A DNA stretch of 64,000 bases, taken from IMG/VR virus record IMGVR_UViG_3300010354_000061, positions 1 to 64,000 of that record. One strand, 5' to 3'. The position numbers were made by a program, and so were the translations under genes. Within the stretch, counting starts at the first letter, position 1; each line of letters begins with the position of its first letter. Origin of the DNA: a virus. The notes beneath the pieces were generated by a model that searched no databases, was not told the origin of the DNA, and was given only the letters and a program-made list of their open reading frames with translations. Shown here piece after piece: positions 36,379-45,038 of the stretch.

Positions 36379-37265
36379 GCATATTAAGTAAAAACAAGCT
36401 TAGTTTACCAACAGCAATTGGTTTAGGCACAACAGTTTTAGGTGCTGCAGGAAATTTGCTCGGTCAGTTGTTGGGTACGGGAACTAGGGGGGCACAGACT
36501 GAGCAAAACAGGGCTACCACAAGTATTAGAACATACGGTGTTCTCCGTGATAATCTTTTCGCCACAAGCATTTCTCTTCCAAATTATCTAACAGCCGCTC
36601 AAAGATCAGTAAAGGGGGTTGTTGTAAGTGATGACCTGATGCTTTACGCTCAGGCTGTAAATTTGCCTGGTGTAAACATAGCAACAGGGGAGACACGTCG
36701 TTATGGGTTTGGTCCAGGAATTCGATATGCAAGAGATGTGTCGTTTAATGATGTTGCTGTAACGTTTATTGGAGATGGGGCCGGAGCTATATTGAAAATT
36801 TTTACGGATTGGATGAACGGAATTGTTAAGTTTGATGAATACCTTTCTCCTTCAAATTCTTTAAGCGATCCTCCTTTCTTTTTTCGCTACAAGAAAGATT
36901 ATGTCGCCAAAAAGTTTTTTATAACTGTGTTTAACGAATCGAGAGATGAGGTTGCTGTTTATTACCTTGAAGACGCTTTTCCAACATCAATAAGCGATAT
37001 TAACCTCAACTGGGGAAGCACAAACCAGCTAGCAAGCTTCACAGTTAATTTTACATATACAAGATGGACTCATAGATCTGCAGTAGAAGATATAACTGAA
37101 AAATTACAAGTTCCTGGTCAGGGAGATGCAAGCATATTAAGTATGCTATTCCAAGCTGGAACAGCAGCCACGATGCTTACCTCTTTAAGAAGACCACGAA
37201 GTGTTGGAGATGTAATTAATGCAACGAGCACAGCAGCATTTATTCTTGGACGATTTGGAAGATAA
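36375..37265 (+). CDS. 54: Tail tube initiator gp54-like
   Basis: A 296-residue protein (T4 gp54 has 320). It has a Gly/Ala-rich N-terminal helix (TTVLGAAGNLLGQLLG) and a tail-tube-like core: MLYAQAVNLPGVNIATGETR, FNDVAVTFIGDGAGAILKIF, FTVNFTYTRWTHRS. gp54 and gp48 extend the hub and nucleate tube polymerisation. It overlaps the upstream gene by 4 bases and is followed after 12 bases by gp26. Confidence 0.8.
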   Translation: MSILSKNKLSLPTAIGLGTTVLGAAGNLLGQLLGTGTRGAQTEQNRATTSIRTYGVLRDNLFATSISLPNYLTAAQRSVKGVVVSDDLMLYAQAVNLPGVNIATGETRRYGFGPGIRYARDVSFNDVAVTFIGDGAGAILKIFTDWMNGIVKFDEYLSPSNSLSDPPFFFRYKKDYVAKKFFITVFNESRDEVAVYYLEDAFPTSISDINLNWGSTNQLASFTVNFTYTRWTHRSAVEDITEKLQVPGQGDASILSMLFQAGTAATMLTSLRRPRSVGDVINATSTAAFILGRFGR

Positions 37266-37277
37266 TGGAGAAATATT

Positions 37278-37985
37278 ATGCCTTTACCGAAAATTGAGCA
37301 CCCTATTCATCAATTGACTTTGCCATCTACTGGAAAGCAGATTAATTTTAGGCCGTTTCTTGTCAAAGAAGAAAAAATTCTTTTGATGGCCAAGCAGGGC
37401 GGTGATGAAAAAGAAATTGTCAAAGCTCTCAAACAAATTATTAACAACTGCATACTCGATCAAGACGTCGATGTTGATACATTTGCTACATTTGACGTCG
37501 AATATTTCTTTCTTAAGTTAAGAAGCAAATCTGTCAATAATATTGTTTCATTATCCTATAAAGATTATGAGGATGAAAAAGTTTATACGGTCGATGTTGA
37601 TCTTGATACCGTAGAGGTGATTAAAAATCCAGAGCACACGAACAAGATTAAAATTAATACATCTGTTGGTGTTGTAATGAAATACCCTTCGATGGAGATT
37701 TTTAATAAACTTTCTTCAACTAACGAAGAAGAAGTTGCTTTTGATATTATTAAAAAATGCATTGAGACTGTTTACGATGAGGAAAATGTGTATTCTGCTA
37801 AAGATTTTTCAGAGGCTGAGATTGACGAGTTTGTGCAGAACCTCGATGTGGCATCATTGGAAAAAATTCTTGATTTTTTTAAAACGATGCCAAAATTGTA
37901 CTATGAGGTAAAGTACACCAACTCACTTAATAACGAGCGTACAGTACCTCTGGACACATTAACAGATTTTTTTACGTTGGGCTAA
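37278..37985 (+). CDS. 26: Baseplate hub/tail assembly chaperone gp26 (zero-frame product)
   Basis: A 235-residue protein of the T4 baseplate gp26 type: MPLPKIEHPIHQLTLPSTGK, INFRPFLVKEEKILLMAKQG, ALKQIINNCI, FDVEYFFLKLRSKSVNN. T4 gp26 has 208 residues. A GGAG ribosome site precedes the ATG. The gene ends in a run of seven T residues (DFF codons) followed within four codons by the stop; a -1 shift on that run opens a 56-codon extension (see next entries), placing this gene in the role of the short product of a frameshifted tail chaperone pair directly before a tape-measure-like gene. Confidence 0.9.
   Translation: MPLPKIEHPIHQLTLPSTGKQINFRPFLVKEEKILLMAKQGGDEKEIVKALKQIINNCILDQDVDVDTFATFDVEYFFLKLRSKSVNNIVSLSYKDYEDEKVYTVDVDLDTVEVIKNPEHTNKIKINTSVGVVMKYPSMEIFNKLSSTNEEEVAFDIIKKCIETVYDEENVYSAKDFSEAEIDEFVQNLDVASLEKILDFFKTMPKLYYEVKYTNSLNNERTVPLDTLTDFFTLG
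37967..37973 (+). promoter_or_regulatory. Slippery heptamer T_TTT_TTT for -1 frameshift
   Basis: Seven T bases read in gp26 frame as gaT TTT TTT Acg, an ideal X_XXY_YYZ site. Slippage by -1 lets ribosomes bypass the stop at 37983-37985 and continue to 38152. P2-like phages use a similar T-rich site in their tail chaperone gene. Confidence 0.75.
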
Positions 37986-38152
37986 ACTATAACTCAATCT
38001 CCAACTATTATTATGTTAACTTTAGTTTAGCTCAGCATCACAAGTATTCAATAACGGAGATTGAAAATCTTATACCATTTGAGCGAGACCTTTATGTAGA
38101 AATGTTACGCGACTATCTTGATAAAGAAGAAGAAAGGTTAAGAGCCAGATAG
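37967..38152 (+). CDS. 51: gp51-like extension made by -1 frameshift from gp26
   Basis: The -1 frame across the gp26 stop is open from 37934 to the TAG at 38150-38152 but has no ATG, GTG or TTG start with a ribosome site. It encodes FYVGLNYNSISNYYYVN, then HHKYSITEIENLIPFERDLY and VEMLRDYLDKEEERLRAR. This matches the short gp51-type hub-assembly proteins of T4-like phages (kyklseIEnMiPWErdiY pattern). A gp26-gp51 fusion of about 290 residues is therefore predicted. The stop overlaps the GTG of the next gene (taGTG). Confidence 0.75.
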   Translation, partial: FFYVGLNYNSISNYYYVNFSLAQHHKYSITEIENLIPFERDLYVEMLRDYLDKEEERLRAR

Positions 38153-40164
38153 TGGACGAAAAACAGCCAAAAGTCATGGATGCATTGAAGAAAAACGTTT
38201 TTAAAAACGTCGTGAGTTACTTGCGAGCTCAAGCTCCAGCCATCTTCAACAAAAAACAAGATAATAAACAACAAGCTCAGATTAAAAGGAACACAGACGC
38301 TCTTGTTGAAGTAAGAAAAGAAATTGTAAAGCTTCGAACAGCATTACGAAAAAACCAACAACTAATTCAATCCCTTCAAAGAAACATTCAAGTTGGAGTT
38401 TCTCAAAGCCAACCAGCCCAAACCTTCACTCCATCAGCTATCCAACAAACTGTTGGACGTGTTGGTGTGCTTGGCGGCCGCTATTTGTTTGATAGAGCTA
38501 CACGACAATATACTACTCCCCAAGGAAGACCTGTAGCCACAGCTGCAATAAAAGAAAGTGTTGCTGGAGCTTCACCTCAAAGCGGACTTTCAGGTCTTGG
38601 TTTGGGAGCAGCTGCCCTTGCAACATCTGGTCTTGGAATGTTTTTAAGAGGCAAATACCGCACAAAAGCAATTGGTGCTGGTGCTAGAATGATGAAAGAT
38701 CTCGGTGTTCCAAAGTTTGCAAGAAGAGCTGTAATGCAAGGAGCTGGGCGAATGGCTCTTGGTGCAGGTGTAAGACTGCTAGCAAACCCCTACACTCTGG
38801 GTCTCACGGCAATTGCTGGAATATTGTTACCAAGGGATGTCAAGAATATTATTGGAGGCGTTCTTGAAGGATTTTTGAAAGGTGTTGGTTTAGATAAAGA
38901 TTTGGTCGATACAGTAATGTCTGTGTATGATAAGCTGGTCGATTTGAGTGAACGATTTAAAGAGGTTGTTGTTGACATTGCCAAACGGTTGTACGCGATT
39001 GTCCAAACATTTTTGACGCCTGAAGGTAGAGAAAGAGTTCAGCAAGCTCTTCGAGGCGTGCGAGGAACGGAAGGAATAGTTCCTGGTTCCAGCAGTGGAG
39101 CGGAGATGGGAGGTATACCCGGCAACCCACCGTCCCCCGATAGGTATCAACCATCGCCTGCAACAACACAGCAACCATCTGAGCAACGAGCTGCTTACGA
39201 CACAGCTAAAAAACAATTAACAGAATCAAAAAAGACGCTCGACGATAAAATTAAAACATATCAAAGAATTGTTAGTGAAAACAATTTTCCTAAAACAGCA
39301 ACAAATGAGCAAAAAGAAGAATTCAAGCAGAGTATAGGCAAACTGATTGAATTACAAGATAACATTGATAAACAATTAAAGCAACCAGCATCTTCTCAAG
39401 TTAATTATAAGGCGGAAGCGGAAAAGCTTAATAACCTTTCAAATGCAGTTAGAAATGAAACTGATAAAACAAGAATATTATATAACAAGATGGAGAAGAG
39501 TGGAGAACCTGTTTCTCAGTCGCCTGCACAAATACCTCCGGAACCTCAAACTAGTAGAGGTCCAGAAACACAGGCACCAACTCAACCACCACCGGCTGGT
39601 AGTGTTCCGGAAATCCAAACGCCTGTTCAACAACCATTAGCAGGTGGGGTTCCAGTAGTTCCTGAAACTGAAGGTTCAACTCAACCCTCGTCTGCTGACG
39701 GAGCTCCTGTAACCAAACCTAGCATTTCCTCAACACTTAGCAATGAACAACCCAAAGAACCACCCTCAGTGTCCGGAGAAGAGACAGGAACTGAGCCTGT
39801 TATTCCAGTTGATAAACTTACAGTTACAGGACAAAATTTTTATCCCGATTTTAAAGGACCAATTTCTCCAGCAATGACAAGGAGATTGCGCGAACAAGAA
39901 CCCCGAGCATATCAAGAATATCAACAATATCAGCAAGAACCGATGGAGCCAGCCGTATCAACCGGCAAAGAATTGATTGAGCGTAGCCAAAATTTAGCAC
40001 AGATGCGTTACAGTCCACGTACCCAGAACGTCGATAATAATTATATTGACAATTCCCGAAAAATTACCCCTGATGTTAGTGAAGAAGCAATACGTCATAT
40101 ACCCTCTCCCGTAGCTTCGAGAGCTGATCTTGATGTTGATACAATTTTTAATGCAATAGCATAG
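38152..40164 (+). CDS. Tape-measure/hub-like tail protein
   Basis: A 670-residue protein with a GTG start that overlaps the frameshift product's stop by 1 base. Residues 40-90 are helical and probably coiled coil (TDALVEVRKEIVKLRTALRK). Two hydrophobic glycine-rich segments follow (SGLGLGAAALATSGLGMFLR, NPYTLGLTAIAGILLP), then helices and a long Pro/Gln/Thr-rich tail. The location right after the chaperone gene is where tape-measure proteins usually lie, and T4 gp29 (590 residues) has this job. No sequence match to gp29 can be claimed; a tail-lumen or hub protein is the best inference. Confidence 0.6.
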   Translation: MDEKQPKVMDALKKNVFKNVVSYLRAQAPAIFNKKQDNKQQAQIKRNTDALVEVRKEIVKLRTALRKNQQLIQSLQRNIQVGVSQSQPAQTFTPSAIQQTVGRVGVLGGRYLFDRATRQYTTPQGRPVATAAIKESVAGASPQSGLSGLGLGAAALATSGLGMFLRGKYRTKAIGAGARMMKDLGVPKFARRAVMQGAGRMALGAGVRLLANPYTLGLTAIAGILLPRDVKNIIGGVLEGFLKGVGLDKDLVDTVMSVYDKLVDLSERFKEVVVDIAKRLYAIVQTFLTPEGRERVQQALRGVRGTEGIVPGSSSGAEMGGIPGNPPSPDRYQPSPATTQQPSEQRAAYDTAKKQLTESKKTLDDKIKTYQRIVSENNFPKTATNEQKEEFKQSIGKLIELQDNIDKQLKQPASSQVNYKAEAEKLNNLSNAVRNETDKTRILYNKMEKSGEPVSQSPAQIPPEPQTSRGPETQAPTQPPPAGSVPEIQTPVQQPLAGGVPVVPETEGSTQPSSADGAPVTKPSISSTLSNEQPKEPPSVSGEETGTEPVIPVDKLTVTGQNFYPDFKGPISPAMTRRLREQEPRAYQEYQQYQQEPMEPAVSTGKELIERSQNLAQMRYSPRTQNVDNNYIDNSRKITPDVSEEAIRHIPSPVASRADLDVDTIFNAIA

Positions 40165-40166
40165 CA

Positions 40167-42083
40167 ATGTCTCTCGAACAGTTAAATCGACAATCAATGA
40201 TCTTAAGAGACATAACGAGCGAGTTACGTCGCGCGGGATCGTTTGTTGCTGTAACGAACAATCAAATAGGAAAGAGAGCGACACGAGGTGTTGGAAAGCC
40301 TTCTTCTTTTTCTAATGTAAGAAAAGCGATGTCTGCTGTTGCGAAAAGATTGGTTGCTCAACCTGCAAAACAATTACAAAAAGGCATGACTGCAAGAGCA
40401 CGATTAGCTTCTCCGTTATCTCCCGAATATCAGATGGGAGGTACGGAACAACCGGCCAGTCAACAGCAACAACAACCAAGTCCGCAAGATATTTTAAAGT
40501 CTGCATCTTTATTAGCTGGTGCAGTTGCATTATCTAAAACAGATTTTAGCTCCTTAGTTTCAGGAATGCTATCAAGAATTATTACAAAAGATATTGCTGA
40601 TAAAATTGAAGAGAGAGCTGAGAGTATATCAAATGATTTGGATGGAGCGAAAGAAGATGTTGGTATTTTAGAAAAAATACTAGGTATTGCAAAACCTAAA
40701 GAAACAGAACCACCTAAAGAACCACCCACGCCTACACCTAAAGAACAACCACCCACGCCTACACCTAAAGAACAACCACCTACGCCTACACCTAAAGAGC
40801 CACTCAAAGAGCCACCTGAGCCGCCCAAAGAACCTCTACCCAAAGAGCCGCCAACTAAACCACCTAAAGAACAACCATCTAAAAAGCCGGCTAAGCCTGT
40901 CACTGAAGTTGCTCCGCCTACCATTGAACCACCTCCAAAAACTCAAGAACCACCCAAGCTGGAAGAACCTCCAAAAATTGAGCCTATTCCATCTAAACCT
41001 ATAACCCAAGTTGCTCCGCCTACCATTGAACCACCTCCAAAAACTCAAGAACCACCCAAGCTGGAAGAACCTCCAAAAATTGAACTTCCTCCGCCTAAAC
41101 CTATAACCCAAGTTAATCCACCTACAATTGAACCACCTCCAAAAACTCAAGAACCACCCAAGCTGGAGGAGCCCCCAAAAATTGAACCTGTTCCACCAAA
41201 AAAACCCGCAGAGCAAGCAAAGCCTGTGGGCAAACCTCCTTTTGTACAAAAGCCATCATCAGCTGCAGTCCCTGAAGCTTCGGTTGCCGTAAATTTTATC
41301 AAAGCAAAGGAAAGATTTAGCGGCAAAGCATATTGGGACGTAAAGGGTTACAGTGTTGGCTATGGACATTTCATACAACCAAAAGAGGCTGAGCAAAAAT
41401 TTATTGATCTTGGCGGTGGTGAAAAAGTTGTGGTGGTGGGGGACAAAGGTAAAGATACTACAATAACTAGAGAACAAGCTGACAAACTGTTTGCTAAAGA
41501 TTTAAAATACTTTGAAAAGGGGGTAGCTAGTTCTTTAGGAGAGTCGTGGGACAAACTTAACGAAAATCAAAAAGCAGCATTAGTTTCTTATGCTTATAAT
41601 ACTGGTATGGGGGGATTTAGAGACAGCCTCATTAAAAAAGGATTGAAAGACGCTATTAATGCTGGAGATACGGAAAAGGCTGCAAAGCTAATAGAAACTG
41701 GTATTGCAACAACACAGCGTGGATATTCCCAAGGTCTAGCTGCACGTAGAAAAGAAGAAGCGGATTTGTTTAGGAAAAAAACAGTTGTTTCGTCACTTGA
41801 TCAAGATAAGGCCCCACAAACTCCTGATGGTGAGAGGCAAGAACCTCCACAAGTGGCAGATACTTCTCCTTCTGCAACAAGGCAAGCGGCACTTGAACCA
41901 CCAGCTGAGCAAGGCCGTTCTCTCGACTCTCGCTCAGCCTTGGTTGCCTATGAACAACAGAAACAAAGTGAGGAAGCACCTCCCGTGATTAACGTTGTCG
42001 ATAACAGCACAATCGTCAATCAACGCAGGCAGGCGCCCCCTCAGACAAGCAGTCCTAGTACAATATACTCTTCGCTTACCTAA
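40167..42083 (+). CDS. Tail-associated lysozyme (GH24-like) with Pro/Lys/Glu linker
   Basis: A 638-residue protein. Residues about 170-350 form a low-complexity linker of TPKEQPPTP and PPPKTQEPPKLEEPPKIE repeats. Residues about 370-525 are a T4-lysozyme-like domain: FIKAKERFSGKAYWD contains the catalytic Glu and, eight residues on, the Asp; then VKGYSVGYGHF, NENQKAALVSYAYNTGMGGF and TTQRGYSQGLAARRKEEADL. The usual catalytic Thr position of T4-type lysozymes reads Ser/Val here and the loop is one residue shorter. gp5 lacks its lysozyme domain, so this protein likely digests peptidoglycan during entry. The N-terminal 160 residues could dock in the tail or hub. Confidence 0.85.
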   Translation: MSLEQLNRQSMILRDITSELRRAGSFVAVTNNQIGKRATRGVGKPSSFSNVRKAMSAVAKRLVAQPAKQLQKGMTARARLASPLSPEYQMGGTEQPASQQQQQPSPQDILKSASLLAGAVALSKTDFSSLVSGMLSRIITKDIADKIEERAESISNDLDGAKEDVGILEKILGIAKPKETEPPKEPPTPTPKEQPPTPTPKEQPPTPTPKEPLKEPPEPPKEPLPKEPPTKPPKEQPSKKPAKPVTEVAPPTIEPPPKTQEPPKLEEPPKIEPIPSKPITQVAPPTIEPPPKTQEPPKLEEPPKIELPPPKPITQVNPPTIEPPPKTQEPPKLEEPPKIEPVPPKKPAEQAKPVGKPPFVQKPSSAAVPEASVAVNFIKAKERFSGKAYWDVKGYSVGYGHFIQPKEAEQKFIDLGGGEKVVVVGDKGKDTTITREQADKLFAKDLKYFEKGVASSLGESWDKLNENQKAALVSYAYNTGMGGFRDSLIKKGLKDAINAGDTEKAAKLIETGIATTQRGYSQGLAARRKEEADLFRKKTVVSSLDQDKAPQTPDGERQEPPQVADTSPSATRQAALEPPAEQGRSLDSRSALVAYEQQKQSEEAPPVINVVDNSTIVNQRRQAPPQTSSPSTIYSSLT

Positions 42084-42989
42084 TTACTCCTCTTCAGCAA
42101 GCTTCTTAAAGAAATCCATGTTGTCTTCATCTTCATCAAACGCCTGACTGAGTTCCTTTGCAGGTTTTGTTGGACGTGAAGGAGCAGACATTGTTTCTTC
42201 CTCAAGATCGGCAGCACGGCTGGTAGGCTTGGGTGCCGATCCATCAAGACAAAGAACCTTGTGAAGCTTTGCTTTGAGTTCGTCGTAGGACTTGAAATTC
42301 TTTGCATCAACAAACTCACCAAGCTTGTGCTGCTTGTTCCACAGATCTTCAAGCTCCTTATCGTTTTCCGAAATCGGGGCAGGAGAATCAAACTCTGACT
42401 TGTCGTAGTTACGATATCCCTCAACATTACGAATCTTGATCTTGAAATTAGCACCCTCCCACATATCAAACGGGTTGAGCGGCTTCTCATCTTCGAACTC
42501 AGGATTCATTGCAGCATTGAGCTTATCAAAGATCTTCTTACCGAACTTAAAAAGAAACACCTTACCTTCGTTAGCAGGATTAGCAGGATCCTTAACAACA
42601 AGGATGTTTGAAAAGAAATTCAAACGACGCTTCTGCTTACGAACTTGCTGCTTGTTGGATTCGATACCAGAATTCCATAACTGGGAATTGTACTCAGAAA
42701 CGGGATCCTTCTGACCAAGAGTAGTCAAAGACTTCTCGATGTACCATCCACCAGGACCCTGGAATCCATGATCCCACACACGGACGAACGGAACGTCTTC
42801 ACCGGACGGTGCAGGCAAGAAACGAATGACAGCATAGCCGTTACCAGACTTGTCGACTTCTGGATACCAGAAACGATTGTCTTCTTGCTGACCCTGTTGC
42901 TGTTTGGAATCGAGTTTGGAGACTTCTGAGACGAGCTTATCGAAATTCGACTGACGAGACTTCTTGAGCTGAGCAAAACTTGTAGACAT
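42084..42989 (-). CDS. 32: Single-stranded DNA-binding protein gp32
   Basis: A 301-residue protein, same length as T4 gp32. The N-terminal basic LAST-like stretch (LKKSRQSNFDKL), the core RFWYPEVDKSGNGYAVIRFL, VWDHGFQGPGGWYIEKSLTT and VVKDPANPANEGKVFLFKFG, and the acidic C-terminal tail (FDEDEDNMDFFKKLAEEE) all match. The zinc-binding Cys/His residues of T4 gp32 are missing, as I recall for other marine T4-like phages. It coats ssDNA in replication and interacts with gp59. It is convergent with the lysozyme gene, with no gap. Confidence 0.95.
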   Translation of the reverse strand: MSTSFAQLKKSRQSNFDKLVSEVSKLDSKQQQGQQEDNRFWYPEVDKSGNGYAVIRFLPAPSGEDVPFVRVWDHGFQGPGGWYIEKSLTTLGQKDPVSEYNSQLWNSGIESNKQQVRKQKRRLNFFSNILVVKDPANPANEGKVFLFKFGKKIFDKLNAAMNPEFEDEKPLNPFDMWEGANFKIKIRNVEGYRNYDKSEFDSPAPISENDKELEDLWNKQHKLGEFVDAKNFKSYDELKAKLHKVLCLDGSAPKPTSRAADLEEETMSAPSRPTKPAKELSQAFDEDEDNMDFFKKLAEEE

Positions 42990-43074
42990 ATAATTACCTC
43001 GTATAAAAGTATGTTAGTATAACTTCTTATCCACTTAACCATAACAACACAACTACTTTACAACAAAAAGATAT

Positions 43075-43425
43075 TTACTTCAACTTCTTTTTTGGATTTC
43101 TGTTTATTTTTTCCGCCTTAATTGTTCTATACATGAACATTGCGGCTATGAATGCAATAAATGCATTCAGAAGAGTTTCACCTACAAATCCAAATCTAAA
43201 ATATGAAAATGGAAACTCATCACCAAAATATAACCCGAGAACAATTGTAAACCACGTAAATAAACTTGCAAGACCAGCCCACCATAAAGGAGTGACATGC
43301 CATCTTGGCATGTTTTTGTTATGAAATATTAAGTAAAAAGCCCCAGAAAACGTAACAAGATGAGCAACAAAATTGACTGGCTGAGCAAAAAAGTTTAAGA
43401 AGCTTACGAGATCAGGAGCGGTCAT
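43075..43425 (-). CDS. Small membrane protein
   Basis: A 116-residue protein with three likely transmembrane helices: VNFVAHLVTFSGAFYLIFH, WWAGLASLFTWFTIVLGLYF and LLNAFIAFIAAMFMYRTI, and a basic tail (RNPKKKLK). It overlaps the next upstream gene by 4 bases. Function unknown; membrane channels or holin-accessory proteins look similar. Confidence 0.65.
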   Translation of the reverse strand: MTAPDLVSFLNFFAQPVNFVAHLVTFSGAFYLIFHNKNMPRWHVTPLWWAGLASLFTWFTIVLGLYFGDEFPFSYFRFGFVGETLLNAFIAFIAAMFMYRTIKAEKINRNPKKKLK

Positions 43426-43790
43426 TTTCTTCTCCCCCTTCTTACCTTAGTGGGTCTGTTGGGCGTTGTTCCTCTTACTTTATTTGCAAGATCAACAATG
43501 TCGTCGTCCCTGTTCTTGGCAAAGAAATTAGCCACTGCTCCCAAAATAGAATATGCAACAAAACCAACAGTGCCACCAGCCATCAACTGCATTTCCCAGT
43601 TTGTTGGAAGAGAAAATGTTACGAGAAGAGGAGTTGCAAAGATGATTGCAGCACCTGTTGAAATGCCACCTCTTGCAAATGCTTCACCAATTGTTCTTGG
43701 CTTAACAAATGACATCATACTCATACCACCAAACAACCCACCAATTGCAGACGCTATTTTTGCTGTGACGTAAGTACTGGGATCTCCCAT
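43422..43790 (-). CDS. Small membrane protein, holin-like
   Basis: A 122-residue protein with hydrophobic segments near residues 10-28 (IASAIGGLFGGMSMMSF), 40-58 (GGISTGAAIIFATPLLVTF) and 68-90 (LMAGGTVGFVAYSILGAVAN), and a strongly basic C-terminus (PTKVRRGRRK). This arrangement fits class I holins, but the neighbouring genes are replication genes and another holin candidate lies at 45313-45630. Confidence 0.6.
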   Translation of the reverse strand: MGDPSTYVTAKIASAIGGLFGGMSMMSFVKPRTIGEAFARGGISTGAAIIFATPLLVTFSLPTNWEMQLMAGGTVGFVAYSILGAVANFFAKNRDDDIVDLANKVRGTTPNRPTKVRRGRRK

Positions 43791-43813
43791 TGCCTCGCCC
43801 TTTATTATTGTTA

Positions 43814-44416
43814 TTATTTGTTATTTATGAAGCGGTCAATAGTGAGTTGGCGACACTTTTCATTGTTAAATCGCACGAATGGCTTATATTTATCAATTTT
43901 ACTTCTCACCTCTGGCCAAACAACACGATCATCAATATTTTTGCTCCAGTATTTAATGAATGGTGTAATACTGTCAAGTATAATAACTGTTTCAATACAC
44001 ACATCTTTTTGAAGATATAGTCTCAACAAAGTCGGATGTTGGCCGTCAATAACTTCGAAATTCTTGTTGTAGTTATCATCAAGCTTTGTAAGCTCATTTT
44101 GGTATTGGTAAGAGAGAGATTCTTGACGCTTGAGCCACTTCGCATACGTATTGTGTACCTTCATGTTTTCCATGAGATCACCAATCCACTGAGAAGGACC
44201 CAAGTCTACAAAGCTTGCAACAAGATATTGCTCTAGATTTTTTTGCTTGGAAAGCTTATAGAAAAAATACTTGTCTTTCCTGGTTTCAAAAGTAGCTGGC
44301 GTTACCTTTACGTGACCCTGATACTTAAAATAGTCGTATTTTGGGTTTGTAAAATGACTCTTTAACGCCAGATACTTTTTATATGCTTCAAAAGCTTCAG
44401 CCATTTCAGGCGACAT
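43814..44416 (-). CDS. 59: Helicase loader gp59
   Basis: A 200-residue protein matching T4 gp59 (217): KKYLALKSHFTNPKYDYFKY, FETRKDKYFFYKLSKQKNLE (T4 KRRDKYFFQKLSEKYKLKEL), SQWIGDLMENMKVHNTYAKW and LDSITPFIKYWSKNIDDRVV. gp59 recognises forks coated with gp32 and loads the gp41 helicase. Its start lies inside the end of the methyltransferase gene; a start four codons later is possible. Confidence 0.93.
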   Translation of the reverse strand: MSPEMAEAFEAYKKYLALKSHFTNPKYDYFKYQGHVKVTPATFETRKDKYFFYKLSKQKNLEQYLVASFVDLGPSQWIGDLMENMKVHNTYAKWLKRQESLSYQYQNELTKLDDNYNKNFEVIDGQHPTLLRLYLQKDVCIETVIILDSITPFIKYWSKNIDDRVVWPEVRSKIDKYKPFVRFNNEKCRQLTIDRFINNK

Positions 44417-45038
44417 TGAGGTTACGGAAGATTAACCCTTGTTGACGAATATAACGCTGAGCCATCGTGGAAGCCTTACGCATTTCATTTGTTTCGTTAA
44501 TTAACAGTTCAAACCCACTTGCTTCCATAGCACCAATCCAATATTCAGGAGGCATGCAGTTTACGTGGTGATGGCCACCTTGACCTGGAAATGCGTGTGT
44601 CATTGTGACAATCTTACACGTCTTAAATGTCTCAAAGAAGTTTTGCATGTACTTCTTTTCCACATGCTCAACAAACTCAACACACCACGCTAAATCGCGA
44701 ACAGGATTACACTTGAACGGTCCCACAGTATAGTCATGAATAATCGTCACTTTGTTTACTGTATCTTCACGAGGACACAAATGATCACCATCAACTCCAA
44801 TCACGTCGATGCCACGCTGGATGAATTGCTTAACAACACCTCCAGGGCCACACCCAATATCAATAACAGACTTGATATTAAATGTTTTAATTAGGTAATC
44901 AATTGCTCCATCGTCAGTGTGAGTTTCAAAACCATGTCCTCCTAAATGGTCAGCAAGACCTGGTGTGGAATGGTCGGACGGTGGAACAAAATTGTATTCA
45001 ACTGGGGCCTTCTCGGGGCCAGCGGCACGTTCTGTCAT
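44406..45038 (-). CDS. SAM-dependent methyltransferase (class I)
   Basis: A 210-residue protein. Motif I is VIDIGCGPGGVVKQF (glycine-rich SAM loop) followed by the acidic end of the next strand, VIGVDGD. RDLAWCVEFVEHVEKKYMQN follows, as in small-molecule methyltransferases of the Methyltransf_23/11 type. The substrate is unknown. It is coupled to gp33 upstream (ATGA overlap) and gp59 downstream, an unusual place for a methyltransferase in T4 order. DNA, sugar and other small-molecule targets are all open. Confidence 0.85.
   Translation of the reverse strand: MTERAAGPEKAPVEYNFVPPSDHSTPGLADHLGGHGFETHTDDGAIDYLIKTFNIKSVIDIGCGPGGVVKQFIQRGIDVIGVDGDHLCPREDTVNKVTIIHDYTVGPFKCNPVRDLAWCVEFVEHVEKKYMQNFFETFKTCKIVTMTHAFPGQGGHHHVNCMPPEYWIGAMEASGFELLINETNEMRKASTMAQRYIRQQGLIFRNLNVA

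Noticed and set aside
37934-38152. Independent gp51 gene with its own start
   Set aside because: No ATG, GTG or TTG with a ribosome site exists in the open frame before the conserved part; a -1 shift from gp26 explains it better.
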